NCBI GenBank assembly: GCA_000435715.1
Contig: FR882593.1
Span: 140,924 to 177,481 of the forward strand
Length of the DNA stretch: 36,558 nucleotides
From: Firmicutes bacterium CAG:145
GTDB taxonomy: Bacteria > Bacillota > Clostridia > Peptostreptococcales > Anaerovoracaceae
Reading direction: 5' to 3'
A program made the translations under genes and the position numbers. Shown piece after piece: positions 1 to 7,884 of this stretch (positions are counted from its first letter, which is position 1; each line of letters begins with the position of its first letter). The notes under the pieces are model-generated. The model was not told where the DNA came from. It saw nothing but the letters and a program-made list of their open reading frames with translations, and did no database searches.

Positions 1-629
1 CCGCAGGAGCCTATGTCAGCATAGGAGTTTCAGAAAGAGATGAAAAGACAGCAACTCTTTATAATACGAATTTATTCTTCTCTCCTGAGGGAGAGCTCGT
101 CGCTGTCCACAGGAAGCTTAAGCCTACGGGGGCGGAGAGAGTAGTATGGGGAGACGCCGACAAAGGATATTTTCCTGTGGCAGAAACGCCGTGGGGACCT
201 ATGGGTAGTCTGATTTGCTGGGAGAGCTATATGCCTCTGGCAAGAGTAGCCCTTTATCAGAAGGGAATCACCATTTACATATCGCCTAACACCAATGATA
301 ACCAGGAGTGGCAGTCCACCATAAGGCATATAGCCATAGAAGGACACTGTTACTTCATAAATTGCGACATGTATTTTACGAGAGATATGTACCCTGACAA
401 TATCTGCTGCAGGGATGAAATAGAAAGACTGGACGACGTCGTATGCCGGGGAGGAAGTTGTATCGTTGACCCTTATGGCCACTATGTGACTCAGCCCGTA
501 TGGGACAGAGAAGAGATAATATATGCGGAGCTTGATATGCAGAAAGTTCCCGCAAGCCGGATGGAATTTGACTGCTGCGGCCATTATTCGAGAAACGATG
601 TTCTTGCTCTCAGCATAGATGATAAGTAG
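1..629 (+). CDS. Nitrilase / carbon-nitrogen hydrolase, 5'-truncated by the window edge
   Basis: The reading frame is open from base 3 and ends at TAG 627-629, leaving about 208 residues. The visible part holds two of the three catalytic residues of the nitrilase superfamily: the lysine in HRKLKPT (codons near 108-126) and the nucleophilic cysteine in ICWESYMPLAR (Cys codon 216-218). The catalytic Glu lies upstream of the window. The CWE-YMPLAR form and the AERxxWG stretch are typical of true nitrilases (nitrile to acid plus ammonia) rather than amidases or ureidopropionases; substrate cannot be read from sequence. An internal GTG at 177 could be mistaken for a start, but the upstream codons match the family, so this is a partial gene. 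The next gene starts 9 bases after its stop, so an amidohydrolase and an ion antiporter are probably co-transcribed. Confidence 0.9.
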   Translation, partial: AGAYVSIGVSERDEKTATLYNTNLFFSPEGELVAVHRKLKPTGAERVVWGDADKGYFPVAETPWGPMGSLICWESYMPLARVALYQKGITIYISPNTNDNQEWQSTIRHIAIEGHCYFINCDMYFTRDMYPDNICCRDEIERLDDVVCRGGSCIVDPYGHYVTQPVWDREEIIYAELDMQKVPASRMEFDCCGHYSRNDVLALSIDDK

Positions 630-638
630 GAGGATGTC

Positions 639-1922
639 ATGAAGTTTGCTTATATAAACGGAATTATCCTAAACGGATCTGAGGATATGAGGCCGCAAAA
701 GGGAATGATGATCCTCACCGACGGAGAAAAAATTGAATCTGTGGTACCGCAGACGGCAAAAGTCCCCGAGGGCTATCAGCAGGTAGACCTAAACGGCAGA
801 TACATAATGCCAGGCTTAATAAATATGCACCTGCACCTTCCGGCCAGCGGCAGACCTAAGAAGAAAGAAGAAGACAACGTTAAAAAAGTCAGACTTTTGA
901 CCGGCAATGCGCTTTTCAGGCGAATTATCAGATCGATGTGCGAAAGATATGCAAAGACTCAGCTCATGAGCGGGGTGACAACTATAAGGACTATGGGAGG
1001 CGTACTTGACATCGATTCTCAGATCAGAGACAGGATCGATCAGGGAAAGATCACTGGTCCAAGAATATTGGCCGCCGATATGGCGGTATCGGTAGAAGGA
1101 GGCCATATGGCTCATTCTCTTGCATATGCCGCCCACAGCCAAGATGAAGCCCGGAGCCTGGTGAGAAAGATTCTCAAGGGCAGGCCTGATGTGATAAAAC
1201 TTATGATTACAGGAGGCGTACTCGACGCTAAAGCCAAGGGGGAACCGGGAGAACTGAAGATGCCGGCAGAGTATGTAAAGGCCGCGTGTGACGAAGCCCA
1301 CAGAGCCGGGCTCAAGGTTGCAGCCCACGTTGAAAGCACCGAAGGCGTCAGATGCGCCCTTAAAAACGGCGTCGATACCATAGAGCACGGAGCCGTGCCG
1401 GATCAGGAGATAATAGAGCTCTTCAAAGAGAGGGGCGCATGCCAGATAGCTACCATTTCGCCGGCTCTGCCGTTTGCTCTGTTCGACAGGAGTATAAGCG
1501 GAGTCAGCGAAGTCGCGCAATACAACGGAAAGATAGTGTTTGACGGTATCATCGAGTGCGCCAGGACGTGTCTTGAAAATGGCATACCGGTCGGACTGGG
1601 AACAGATACAGGCTGTCCGTATATAACGCATTACGACATGTGGAGGGAACTGAATTATTATCATAAATACTGCGGTGTTTCCAGATCTTTCGCACTTTAT
1701 ACGGCTACTAAGCTCAATGCCCGTCTCGCAGGAATAGGAGATGTGACGGGGTCTATAGAGGAAGGAAAATGCGCCGATTTCGTGGTGACGAAAGAAAACC
1801 CTCTTAAAGATCTTCAGGCGCTGAGAAATATAGATATGGTGGTTGCCAGAGGCCATATCATAAGACATCCTAAAGTGAAGAAGATGCCGGAAGTCGAAAG
1901 ACAGCTGGATAAGTTTCTGTAG
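639..1922 (+). CDS. Metal-dependent amidohydrolase (imidazolonepropionase / Xaa-Pro dipeptidase-like)
   Basis: A 427-residue amidohydrolase-superfamily protein. It has the N-terminal HxH metal motif (HLH, residues 64-66), a candidate bridging lysine in DVIKLMITGG (K187), downstream histidines in VAAHVES (H230) and DTIEHGA (H250), and the final aspartate in GLGTDTG (D323). This layout fits the cytosolic imidazolonepropionase / Xaa-Pro dipeptidase-like branch, which hydrolyses amide or cyclic amide bonds in small nitrogenous substrates. The true substrate is unknown. The start is ATG 639, preceded by GTAGGAGGATGTC. It lies 9 bases after the nitrilase stop and 56 bases before the NhaC-like gene, suggesting that the three proteins act on or import related nitrogen compounds; that link is inference. 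Confidence 0.88.
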   Translation: MKFAYINGIILNGSEDMRPQKGMMILTDGEKIESVVPQTAKVPEGYQQVDLNGRYIMPGLINMHLHLPASGRPKKKEEDNVKKVRLLTGNALFRRIIRSMCERYAKTQLMSGVTTIRTMGGVLDIDSQIRDRIDQGKITGPRILAADMAVSVEGGHMAHSLAYAAHSQDEARSLVRKILKGRPDVIKLMITGGVLDAKAKGEPGELKMPAEYVKAACDEAHRAGLKVAAHVESTEGVRCALKNGVDTIEHGAVPDQEIIELFKERGACQIATISPALPFALFDRSISGVSEVAQYNGKIVFDGIIECARTCLENGIPVGLGTDTGCPYITHYDMWRELNYYHKYCGVSRSFALYTATKLNARLAGIGDVTGSIEEGKCADFVVTKENPLKDLQALRNIDMVVARGHIIRHPKVKKMPEVERQLDKFL

Positions 1923-1978
1923 AAGTTTAAAGCATACGGATTAAAAGAGACGGAGGCTTTTTGAAGAAAGGACTTTAA

Positions 1979-3289
1979 ATGGAGTTATTCATAGCGTTTG
2001 GCATATTCATCGCATCCATGCTTACGGCAGTGATAACCGGATACTCGATGATACTGCCTCTACTGGTGGGGCTGGCAGCTTTTATGGCGGTAGGAAAGAT
2101 AAGGGGATTTTCCCTTGGAAGCATGGCCGAGATGAGCAAAAAAGGCATCCTGGATTCCATCGTAGTCATAAAAGTGATGTTGGTGATAGGGATTCTCACG
2201 GCTGTCTGGAGAGTATCGGGGACTATAACCGTGTTCGTATATTATGGCATGAAAGTTATAATGCCGCCGATATTTCTTATAGTTACGTTTGCGCTGTGCT
2301 GTCTTTTGAGTTACGCCATAGGAACTTCTTTTGGAATAGCCGGCACGGTAGGCGTAATATTCATAGCCCTGGCCCGCAGCGGCGGAGTTGATCCGGTGAT
2401 TGCCGCAGGGGTGATAATGTCAGGAGTATATTTTGGAGACAGATGTTCTCCCGTGTCCTCCAGCGCCAACATGGTGGCCGGAATAACCGATACGAAGATA
2501 TACGACAATGTAAAGATAATGTTCAGGACGGCGATGCTGCCGCTGGTGATCGCATTTATGGCATATGCCGTACTATCGGTGACTAATCCCATAAGTCATG
2601 TTGACGAGCAGATGATAAGGGACTTTCAAAATGAGTTCAATATCTCTGTTTGGGCGTTTATCCCGGCCGTGATAATGATAGCGCTGCCGCTTTTAAAGGT
2701 GGGAGTGATAAAAGCCATGACGGCCAGTATAATAAGCGGCGTTCTGGTGGCCTGCCTTGTTCAGAAGACAGCGGTGATAAAAGTCGCCGAGATATGTATC
2801 CTCGGATATGAATCAGAAAGTCAGGGCATAGGAGCCATCTTAAACGGAGGCGGCCTAATTTCGATGATAGAGATAGTAGTGATACTGATTATCTCAAGTA
2901 CATATTCGGGCATATTCAATGGCACAGGCATCTTGCTGAGCCTTCAGGATAAGCTTGCCAAGGCGTGTACTAAGATAGGAAGATTCGCAGTCATGGTCTG
3001 CATGAGCATAGGTATTTCGGCGATTTTCTGCAATCAGACCATAGGAACTCTCATGTGCTGCGACTTGATGAAGCAGCCTTACATAGACGGAGGAGGAACT
3101 TTAGAAGAGCTGGCCATAGATATGGAGAATTCAGTAATACTGATAGCCTGTTTCATTCCGTGGTCTATAGGATGCAGCGTTCCGCTTGCTCTTCTGGGTG
3201 CGGACTTTACATCGCTTCCGTTCGCGATATATATGTATGCAGTGCCGATCTGCTACCTTTTTACAAAGAAAAAATGGTTTAAAAATTGA
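1979..3289 (+). CDS. NhaC-type Na+/H+ antiporter family permease
   Basis: A 436-residue integral membrane protein with about eleven hydrophobic segments. The diagnostic stretch GDRCSPVSSSANMV (residues 153-166) is the conserved signature of the NhaC family (Na+/H+ antiporters, with relatives that exchange malate/lactate or amino acids). The start is ATG 1979, preceded by AAGAAAGGACTTTAA. It sits between the amidohydrolase and the hydrogenase on the same strand with short gaps, so it may be the transporter for the substrate of the upstream hydrolases, or couple Na+/H+ exchange to hydrogen metabolism. Either reading is inference; the family call is firm, the substrate is not. Confidence 0.88.
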   Translation: MELFIAFGIFIASMLTAVITGYSMILPLLVGLAAFMAVGKIRGFSLGSMAEMSKKGILDSIVVIKVMLVIGILTAVWRVSGTITVFVYYGMKVIMPPIFLIVTFALCCLLSYAIGTSFGIAGTVGVIFIALARSGGVDPVIAAGVIMSGVYFGDRCSPVSSSANMVAGITDTKIYDNVKIMFRTAMLPLVIAFMAYAVLSVTNPISHVDEQMIRDFQNEFNISVWAFIPAVIMIALPLLKVGVIKAMTASIISGVLVACLVQKTAVIKVAEICILGYESESQGIGAILNGGGLISMIEIVVILIISSTYSGIFNGTGILLSLQDKLAKACTKIGRFAVMVCMSIGISAIFCNQTIGTLMCCDLMKQPYIDGGGTLEELAIDMENSVILIACFIPWSIGCSVPLALLGADFTSLPFAIYMYAVPICYLFTKKKWFKN

Positions 3290-3306
3290 TTAGGGGGAAG
3301 ACATAA

Positions 3307-4746
3307 TTGAAGTTATTTGACAACAAAGTTCAGGAAACCAAATATAAAGTGCTGAGGGAGGTCGCTTATCAGACGTGGAAAGGAAACGACGCTTTTACAG
3401 AGTTCAACGAGATAGCAAACAACGTCATTCCTAAAGGTGAGCCGCCTCAGACTTGCTGTATATATAAGGACAGAGCCGTAGTAGCCGAGAGAATAAGGCT
3501 GGCTCTTGGAGGAAGTAAAAACAACGATAATATCGTACAGGTGATAGATATAGCTTGCGACGAATGTCCGGAGGCAGGCTATGTGGTGACGGACCTTTGC
3601 AGAGGATGTCTTGCTCACAGCTGCGTGGCTTCCTGCAAGAGGAACGCCATAGTTATCGACGAACATCAGCATGCACATATCGATAAGAGCAAATGTGTGG
3701 AATGCGGAAGATGCGCTAAGGCCTGCCAGTACAGTGCCATACATAACTTTCAGAGACCGTGCGAGAGGGCGTGCAAGGTAAATGCCATATCCATGGCGCC
3801 CGGCGGAGAAGCCGCTATAGACTATGAGAAGTGCATAAACTGCGGGGCCTGCGTCTATCACTGCCCTTTCGGAGCTACGGTAGACGTCTCGAGCATAGTA
3901 AGTGTAATAAGGGAGATAATGGCCGCTGAGGAAAAGGGTGAGGACGAGAAAGTCATAGCTATCGTAGCGCCTTCTATCGCAAGCCAGTTCCTCTATGCGT
4001 CTTTGGGACAAGTGATAACCGGAATAAAAGAACTGGGATTTGATGAGGTGCTGGAGGTGGCCGTAGGAGCAGAGATGGTAGCCTACAAAGAAGGCCTTGA
4101 GCTGAAGGAAAAGGGATTTCTTACTTCTTCTTGCTGCCCGGCGTTCGTCAAGTATATAGAGACTAAACACCCGACCATGGTGGAGCATATATCTCACAAC
4201 TTATCGCCGATGGCCGAACTTGCAAAGCATGTGAAGAAGCATAAACCTGACTCCAAGATAGTATTTATAGGGCCATGTATCGCCAAGAAAGCGGAGGTCA
4301 AAAAAGATACTGTCAGCCAGTATGTCGATTATGCCATAACTTTTGAAGAACTTCAGGCTCTGTTTGACAGTAAAAATATAGAGCTCAAGAAACTGAAATG
4401 GACTGACTGGAATCAGGCCTCATATTACGGAAGAATATTCGCTACCACAGGAGGCGTGTCGGCCGCAGTTGAGCAGATGCTCAAGGAACTTAAAGTCAAA
4501 GACTTTGAATTCAATCCGATAGTATGCGATGGTATTGATAAATGCCGTACGGCCCTGCTCAGGGCGTCAAAAGGGCTGCTTCCCAATAACTTTATAGAAG
4601 GCATGGCCTGCGTGGGAGGATGTATAGGAGGAAGCGGAAATCTGGTTCGCTATGAAGACGCTCCGGAAGAGATGGAAGACCATATAGAGGACGCTGTCTC
4701 AATGGAAATGCTCCCTAATGTGAAAAAGAATATAAACATATTTTAG
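3307..4746 (+). CDS. [FeFe]-hydrogenase, monomeric, group-B-like, with 4Fe-4S dicluster domain
   Basis: A 479-residue iron hydrogenase. All H-cluster cysteines are present: TSSCCPAF (C276, C277), IGPCIAKKAE (C324) and EGMACVGGCIGG (C435, C439). The N-terminal half has two ferredoxin-type clusters (C130/133/136/140 and C176/179/182/186) plus an extra cysteine group (C98/101/106/110) that may bind a further cluster. The P1 and P2 motifs (CCPAF rather than CCPGW, GPC rather than MPC) resemble the poorly characterised group B enzymes rather than prototypical group A. Expected role: cytosolic H2 production or uptake with ferredoxin. The start is TTG 3307 after AGGGGGAAGACATAA, 17 bases after the NhaC stop. 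Maturases HydE/F/G are not in this window. Confidence 0.9.
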   Translation: MKLFDNKVQETKYKVLREVAYQTWKGNDAFTEFNEIANNVIPKGEPPQTCCIYKDRAVVAERIRLALGGSKNNDNIVQVIDIACDECPEAGYVVTDLCRGCLAHSCVASCKRNAIVIDEHQHAHIDKSKCVECGRCAKACQYSAIHNFQRPCERACKVNAISMAPGGEAAIDYEKCINCGACVYHCPFGATVDVSSIVSVIREIMAAEEKGEDEKVIAIVAPSIASQFLYASLGQVITGIKELGFDEVLEVAVGAEMVAYKEGLELKEKGFLTSSCCPAFVKYIETKHPTMVEHISHNLSPMAELAKHVKKHKPDSKIVFIGPCIAKKAEVKKDTVSQYVDYAITFEELQALFDSKNIELKKLKWTDWNQASYYGRIFATTGGVSAAVEQMLKELKVKDFEFNPIVCDGIDKCRTALLRASKGLLPNNFIEGMACVGGCIGGSGNLVRYEDAPEEMEDHIEDAVSMEMLPNVKKNINIF

Positions 4747-4753
4747 AAGCGAA

Positions 4754-4781
4754 GAGCCCGGTCTTTAATAAGACCGGGCTC
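4754..4781 (+). terminator. Intrinsic hairpin ending the nitrilase-hydrogenase operon
   Basis: A perfect 12-bp stem (GAGCCCGGTCTT 4754-4765 with AAGACCGGGCTC 4770-4781) with a 4-nt TAAT loop lies 8 bases after the hydrogenase stop. The following tract (CGATTTGTCT) is only moderately T-rich, so termination may be partial. Confidence 0.75.
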
Positions 4782-5136
4782 GATTTGTCTCTTGAGAGCC
4801 AGTTCCAAGAGCAAAGCGAGCGGAACAAACAACCGCTGGCTATTCCGGCGATCGTGATTTTATAGGGAAAAACTTAAACTTCTTTTTTGCTTGATACCAG
4901 CCGCGATCAGTTTCTCACCTGCGCCGGAAGAGCTGATTGTGGCGATGTCAGTCCGCTGCAGGGCTTTTTTTTGATTTTTTCTCTGAAAACTCCCACAAAC
5001 AGTTTTAGAAACTGTTTTACCGAGAATTTTTAGCTCAAAATTCTTGCAAACGTTCCTATTTTTGAAAGAACCGGGAATTCTGCGGCAGCGGCGTCCGTTC
5101 AGCTATGACTTGCCTTATAGGCAGTCAGCCGCAATA
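4782..5136. other. 355-nt stretch between hydrogenase and FAD oxidoreductase; open minus frame and imperfect hairpins
   Basis: No convincing gene. On the minus strand a frame is open for 80 codons from 5102 to the stop at 4860-4862, bounded upstream by a TAG (5103-5105), with no ATG. Its translation contains stretches such as GKTVSKTVCGSF and DIATISSSGAGEKLIAAG that read like protein, so it could be a gene remnant or a dispersed intergenic repeat. Plus-strand pairings include AGCCAG/CTGGCT around an inner GTTCC/GGAAC pair near 4798-4850, CAGTTTTAGAAACTG near 5000, and TGACTTGCC/GGCAGTCA near 5106-5129. No promoter was recognised. Confidence 0.35.
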
Positions 5137-6471
5137 TTATAGGTACTCATCCGGGAGATCGCCTGTTGCCGGATTGTCCAGGAGCTTTCCTTCTTTTGTG
5201 AACCTGGAACCGTGGCAGGGGCAGTCCCATGAATGTTCCTGCGGATTCCATGTCAGGGCGCATCCCATGTGAGGACATCGTTTTTCTGCGGGCCTGATAA
5301 GGTGGGCCGCAGCATTAAAGCCGTTTACTAAAAGCTGAGGACGAAGAATGGACCTTGATGGCGAAAAGACAGGAGCGAATTGATTGTCTTTACCCATGAT
5401 CATATCAGCCAGAATACAAGCTGCGGCCATGGAAGATGTCATTCCCCACTTATTGAATCCGGTGGCCACAAACAGATTAGGTGTGTTTTTCGAGTACCTG
5501 CCTACGTATGGTATATCATCCAGGGTCATACAATCCTGAGCAGCCCACCGAAATTTCTCCCGGGACTGGGGATAGTATCTTTCGGTTGCTTTTTTTAATT
5601 CATCAAAGCCGCCGCCGGCTTTGCCTGTCTTATGACCGCCTCCGCCCATTAGGAGCAAATCTCCGAAGTTACGGAAAGACAGCCCTTCATCTGACTCTCC
5701 GATATACATGCCTTTTACGTCCGGGGCCGATTCTAAGGCGATTACATATGATCTTTGCTGATACATCTTGATGAAATAACTTCCGTGTTTATTGAGAAAA
5801 GGAAAGTGTGTGGCTACTATTATATTATCCGCATCTATCTTATGGCCGTTGGCGTGGGCCGTATTGCCTTCTATCTCCGCTATTTTGGTATGCTCAAATA
5901 TGTTGAGATCTCTGCATATATGGCCTATAAAGCGGAGAGGATCGAATTGAGCCTGCCTGCTGAATTTTATTGAGGCCGATATCTGGAAGGGCAGAGGGAG
6001 CCAATCGTCAGGCTCAGCCTTAAAACCTATCTTCTCGAGAGCTGAAAACTCTCTTTCTATCTTGGCGGGCGAGCCGATGGTATATACGAAAGAAGGTTTT
6101 TCTTCAAAGCAGCAGTCTATAGGCGGGGCGCCGCCATTTGTACTTCCTTGGCCGCATAATGCCTTGTATTTATTTATGGCGTCTTCATTGGCATCCAGAT
6201 ACATCTTCGCTTTTTCAGCGCCGAAACGGCGAAGAATTTTATTGTATATAAGGCCATGCTGGGACGTAATCTTAGCGGTGGTGTTTTTAGTTATGCCTGA
6301 ACATATGCACTCTGACTCTGCCAGGATATAATTTACCCCGGCCTGGTGCAGCATATAAGCGCATAAAATGCCGGCTATACCGCCGCCGATTATGAGTACG
6401 TCTGTCTTTTTATCTTCTTTCAGACTCTCAAACGAAGGTAAATTTGTATTATGAGAACAAACAGATTCCAT
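5137..6471 (-). CDS. FAD-dependent oxidoreductase with C-terminal Rieske [2Fe-2S] domain
   Basis: A 444-residue protein. The N-terminal DAO-type FAD domain has the dinucleotide-binding motif VLIIGGGIAGI near residues 25-36 and the following ITSQHGLIY segment seen in glycine-oxidase-like members. The last 50 residues are a Rieske domain with both ligand boxes, CPHMGC and CPCHGS (Cys-His plus Cys-His). Such DAO-Rieske fusions are common in Bacillota, but their substrate is unknown; a cytosolic amine or amino-acid oxidoreductase passing electrons to the 2Fe-2S centre is the usual proposal. I chose ATG 6471 because GGGAGAG lies just upstream; a GTG at 6513 in the same frame would add 14 residues but has no good ribosome site. 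It is transcribed alone, converging on the hydrogenase operon. Confidence 0.88.
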   Translation of the reverse strand: MESVCSHNTNLPSFESLKEDKKTDVLIIGGGIAGILCAYMLHQAGVNYILAESECICSGITKNTTAKITSQHGLIYNKILRRFGAEKAKMYLDANEDAINKYKALCGQGSTNGGAPPIDCCFEEKPSFVYTIGSPAKIEREFSALEKIGFKAEPDDWLPLPFQISASIKFSRQAQFDPLRFIGHICRDLNIFEHTKIAEIEGNTAHANGHKIDADNIIVATHFPFLNKHGSYFIKMYQQRSYVIALESAPDVKGMYIGESDEGLSFRNFGDLLLMGGGGHKTGKAGGGFDELKKATERYYPQSREKFRWAAQDCMTLDDIPYVGRYSKNTPNLFVATGFNKWGMTSSMAAACILADMIMGKDNQFAPVFSPSRSILRPQLLVNGFNAAAHLIRPAEKRCPHMGCALTWNPQEHSWDCPCHGSRFTKEGKLLDNPATGDLPDEYL

Positions 6472-6520
6472 GTTTTCACTCTCCCAATCTATTATTATAT
6501 ATATTGTTTCCACGGCAGCG

Positions 6521-6537
6521 GATTCCTATGCGGAATC
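6521..6537. promoter_or_regulatory. Short inverted repeat upstream of the FAD-Rieske gene
   Basis: GATTCC-tatgc-GGAATC forms a perfect 6-bp dyad 50 bases upstream of the chosen start of the minus-strand oxidoreductase. It could be an operator or a small leader hairpin; no regulator is linked to it. Confidence 0.3.
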
Positions 6538-6611
6538 GGGATGTTAGAGATCTGTTGAACGTCTTATATTTTAAGATTAGCAGGTGATCATGTATTTTTA
6601 ATAATTTTTCT

Positions 6612-6640
6612 TTGACTTTTGGTAGTTGTTTGTGTATAAT
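6612..6640 (+). promoter_or_regulatory. Sigma-A promoter of tRNA-Arg
   Basis: TTGACT (6612-6617) and a perfect TATAAT (6635-6640) are separated by 17 bases, ending 21 bases before the mature tRNA 5' end. Confidence 0.85.
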
Positions 6641-6661
6641 ATTAATCTGTAGACTGAATAT

Positions 6662-6738
6662 GCGCCATTAGCTCAATTGGATAGAGTCGCGCACTACGAA
6701 TGCGAAGGTTGGGGGTTCGAGTCCCTCATGGCGCACCA
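6662..6738 (+). tRNA. tRNA-Arg (anticodon ACG)
   Basis: The acceptor arms GCGCCAT and ATGGCGC pair fully, and the 3' ACCA is encoded (6735-6738). The anticodon loop CTACGAA gives ACG, read as ICG after deamination, for arginine CGN codons. The T arm holds the standard GGTTCGAGTCC-like core. It has its own promoter and terminator. Its 3' end is followed by remnants of an integrase and other broken genes, as expected of a used tRNA attachment site. Confidence 0.96.
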
Positions 6739-6739
6739 A

Positions 6740-6780
6740 AAAAGTCCTGTGATCATTAAAATCACAGGACTTTTGTTTTT
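6740..6780 (+). terminator. Intrinsic terminator of tRNA-Arg
   Basis: A 14-bp stem (AAAAGTCCTGTGAT 6740-6753 with ATCACAGGACTTTT 6761-6774) with a 7-nt loop, followed by GTTTTTT. Confidence 0.92.
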
Positions 6781-6905
6781 TGCTGACAAGAATTTTTGAT
6801 AATATCCATCAAATTTGTTCGATATGTCATCATCTGTGTGCTTAAATGACCTGATCTTTTAGAAATATCTATTATTTCAATACTCGGGCTCAATACCTGA
6901 TACAT
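6762..6905 (-). pseudogene. Possible C-terminal remnant of a tyrosine integrase next to tRNA-Arg
   Basis: A short minus-strand frame (47 codons, ATG at 6903-6905, stop TGA at 6762-6764) contains DISKRSGHLSTQM, close to the [V/I]SKRLGHSSxxxT box around the conserved C-terminal histidine of tyrosine recombinases. The usual TYSHL segment after it is missing or scrambled (MTYRTNLMDII). It points toward the tRNA-Arg 3' end and starts within its terminator, the classical arrangement of an integrase at a tRNA attachment site. The match is a short motif only, so confidence is limited. The rest of 6906-7094 has no gene that I recognise. Confidence 0.35.
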
Positions 6906-7094
6906 TTAGAGAAACTCCTCCTGGGCAGTTTGTAACCGCCTATTATGATACCGCACTGGTACTACAGGCTAAGCCTGTTTTTGATTTAGTTAAGAAACAA
7001 TTTTATTTCTGCTAATCTTATGGACAGAATTGTCCATTTACTTTTTATTATTATTCATGTATCTTAAACTAGAGAGCAAAAGGAGGTGTTTTAT

Positions 7095-7735
7095 ATGAAA
7101 ACTATCGGACAAAAAATTAAGTCCCTTCGTATTGCGCTTGGTTTAAGCCGAGAACAGTTGAGCGAGATTATTGAGGTTACGCATAAGTCGATTTACCGTT
7201 ACGAAACAGGGAAATCCTTACCTGATACGACTGCCTTGGTAAAATTAGCAACCTATTTTGATGTTTCAACAGACTATCTGCTGGGATTATCCGGTTTAAA
7301 AAATCAGAGAAAAGAAGAGTATGGCAAAATTCGTCAATCTGGAAAGTATAACGAAATATATAAACGCTACCTTCAAAGCAGAGAATCACATGATTTTCAA
7401 AAAAAGATACATACTTTTGGATCTTTACAACATGGCAAGATGGGGAAATTATGTACGGCGGTCAGACTGAATGGTGTGGTTGGGCAGATGAAAATAAGAC
7501 AATTGAGATCAGGAAGCTGAGGCCGGTTATTCCTGAGGCTGCGTATAAATGGTGTTGTCAGATCTATTCCAAACCAATGATTATTTCGAGTGAATATGAT
7601 GCAGCAGTTTTTCGCATTTTTGGAGGACAGGCTATCATCAGCCGGGAAATCTGCGACAAATTTTTTCCGGAATTTGCAGAGTTTCAAGGTCCTAACCCTG
7701 AAGATAAGCTCGATCTCCTGAAACCCCCTTTTTAA
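7095..7735 (+). pseudogene. XRE-family transcriptional regulator split by a -1 frameshift at an A7 run
   Basis: The first frame starts at ATG 7095 behind AGGAGGTG and encodes a helix-turn-helix (residues about 5-60: IGQKIKSLRIALGLSREQLS ... YETGKSLPD) and a linker. It then runs out of homology at an A7 run (7399-7405) and stops at 7520. The -1 frame carries on directly after the run with KKDTYFWIFTTWQDGEIMYGGQ and through FRIFGGQAIISREICDKFFPEF to TAA 7733-7735, the usual C-terminal half of such regulators. The joined product would have 213 residues. The run reads A AAA AAG in the upstream frame, a functional -1 slippery heptamer in E. coli dnaX, so translation of both parts is possible; a one-base deletion (or assembly error) is equally compatible. 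It lies in the decayed segment downstream of tRNA-Arg. Confidence 0.75.
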
Positions 7736-7812
7736 AGGTGACAGGGCTATAAAATCTGAACAGTGTGTCATTATTACATGAGAATAGTTCTAACGTCAAC
7801 GGTCAACTTATA

Positions 7813-7840
7813 TTGCAATTATGAGTAATGATGCTATACT
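7813..7840 (+). promoter_or_regulatory. Candidate promoter for the DUF4304-like gene
   Basis: TTGCAA (7813-7818) and TATACT (7835-7840) with 16-bp spacing lie 45 bases upstream of the ATG at 7885. The 7736-7884 stretch holds nothing else recognisable. Confidence 0.45.
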
Positions 7841-7884
7841 GTATGTAAAACTATGAGGGATTTCAATTCAAAAGAGAGCTTGCT

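Noticed and set aside
816..1868. Long minus-strand frame opposite the amidohydrolase (350 codons)
   Set aside because: It is antisense to a clear amidohydrolase, has no domain-like sequence and no ribosome site; long antisense frames are common opposite purine-rich genes here.
3313..4197. Minus-strand frame opposite the hydrogenase
   Set aside because: The plus strand holds all H-cluster and ferredoxin cysteines; the antisense product has no family features.
6861..7017. Plus-strand open stretch reading ...RETPPGQFVTAYYDTALVLQ... and ending at TAA
   Set aside because: No start codon with a ribosome site and no recognised family; it could be a gene remnant, but I cannot support it.
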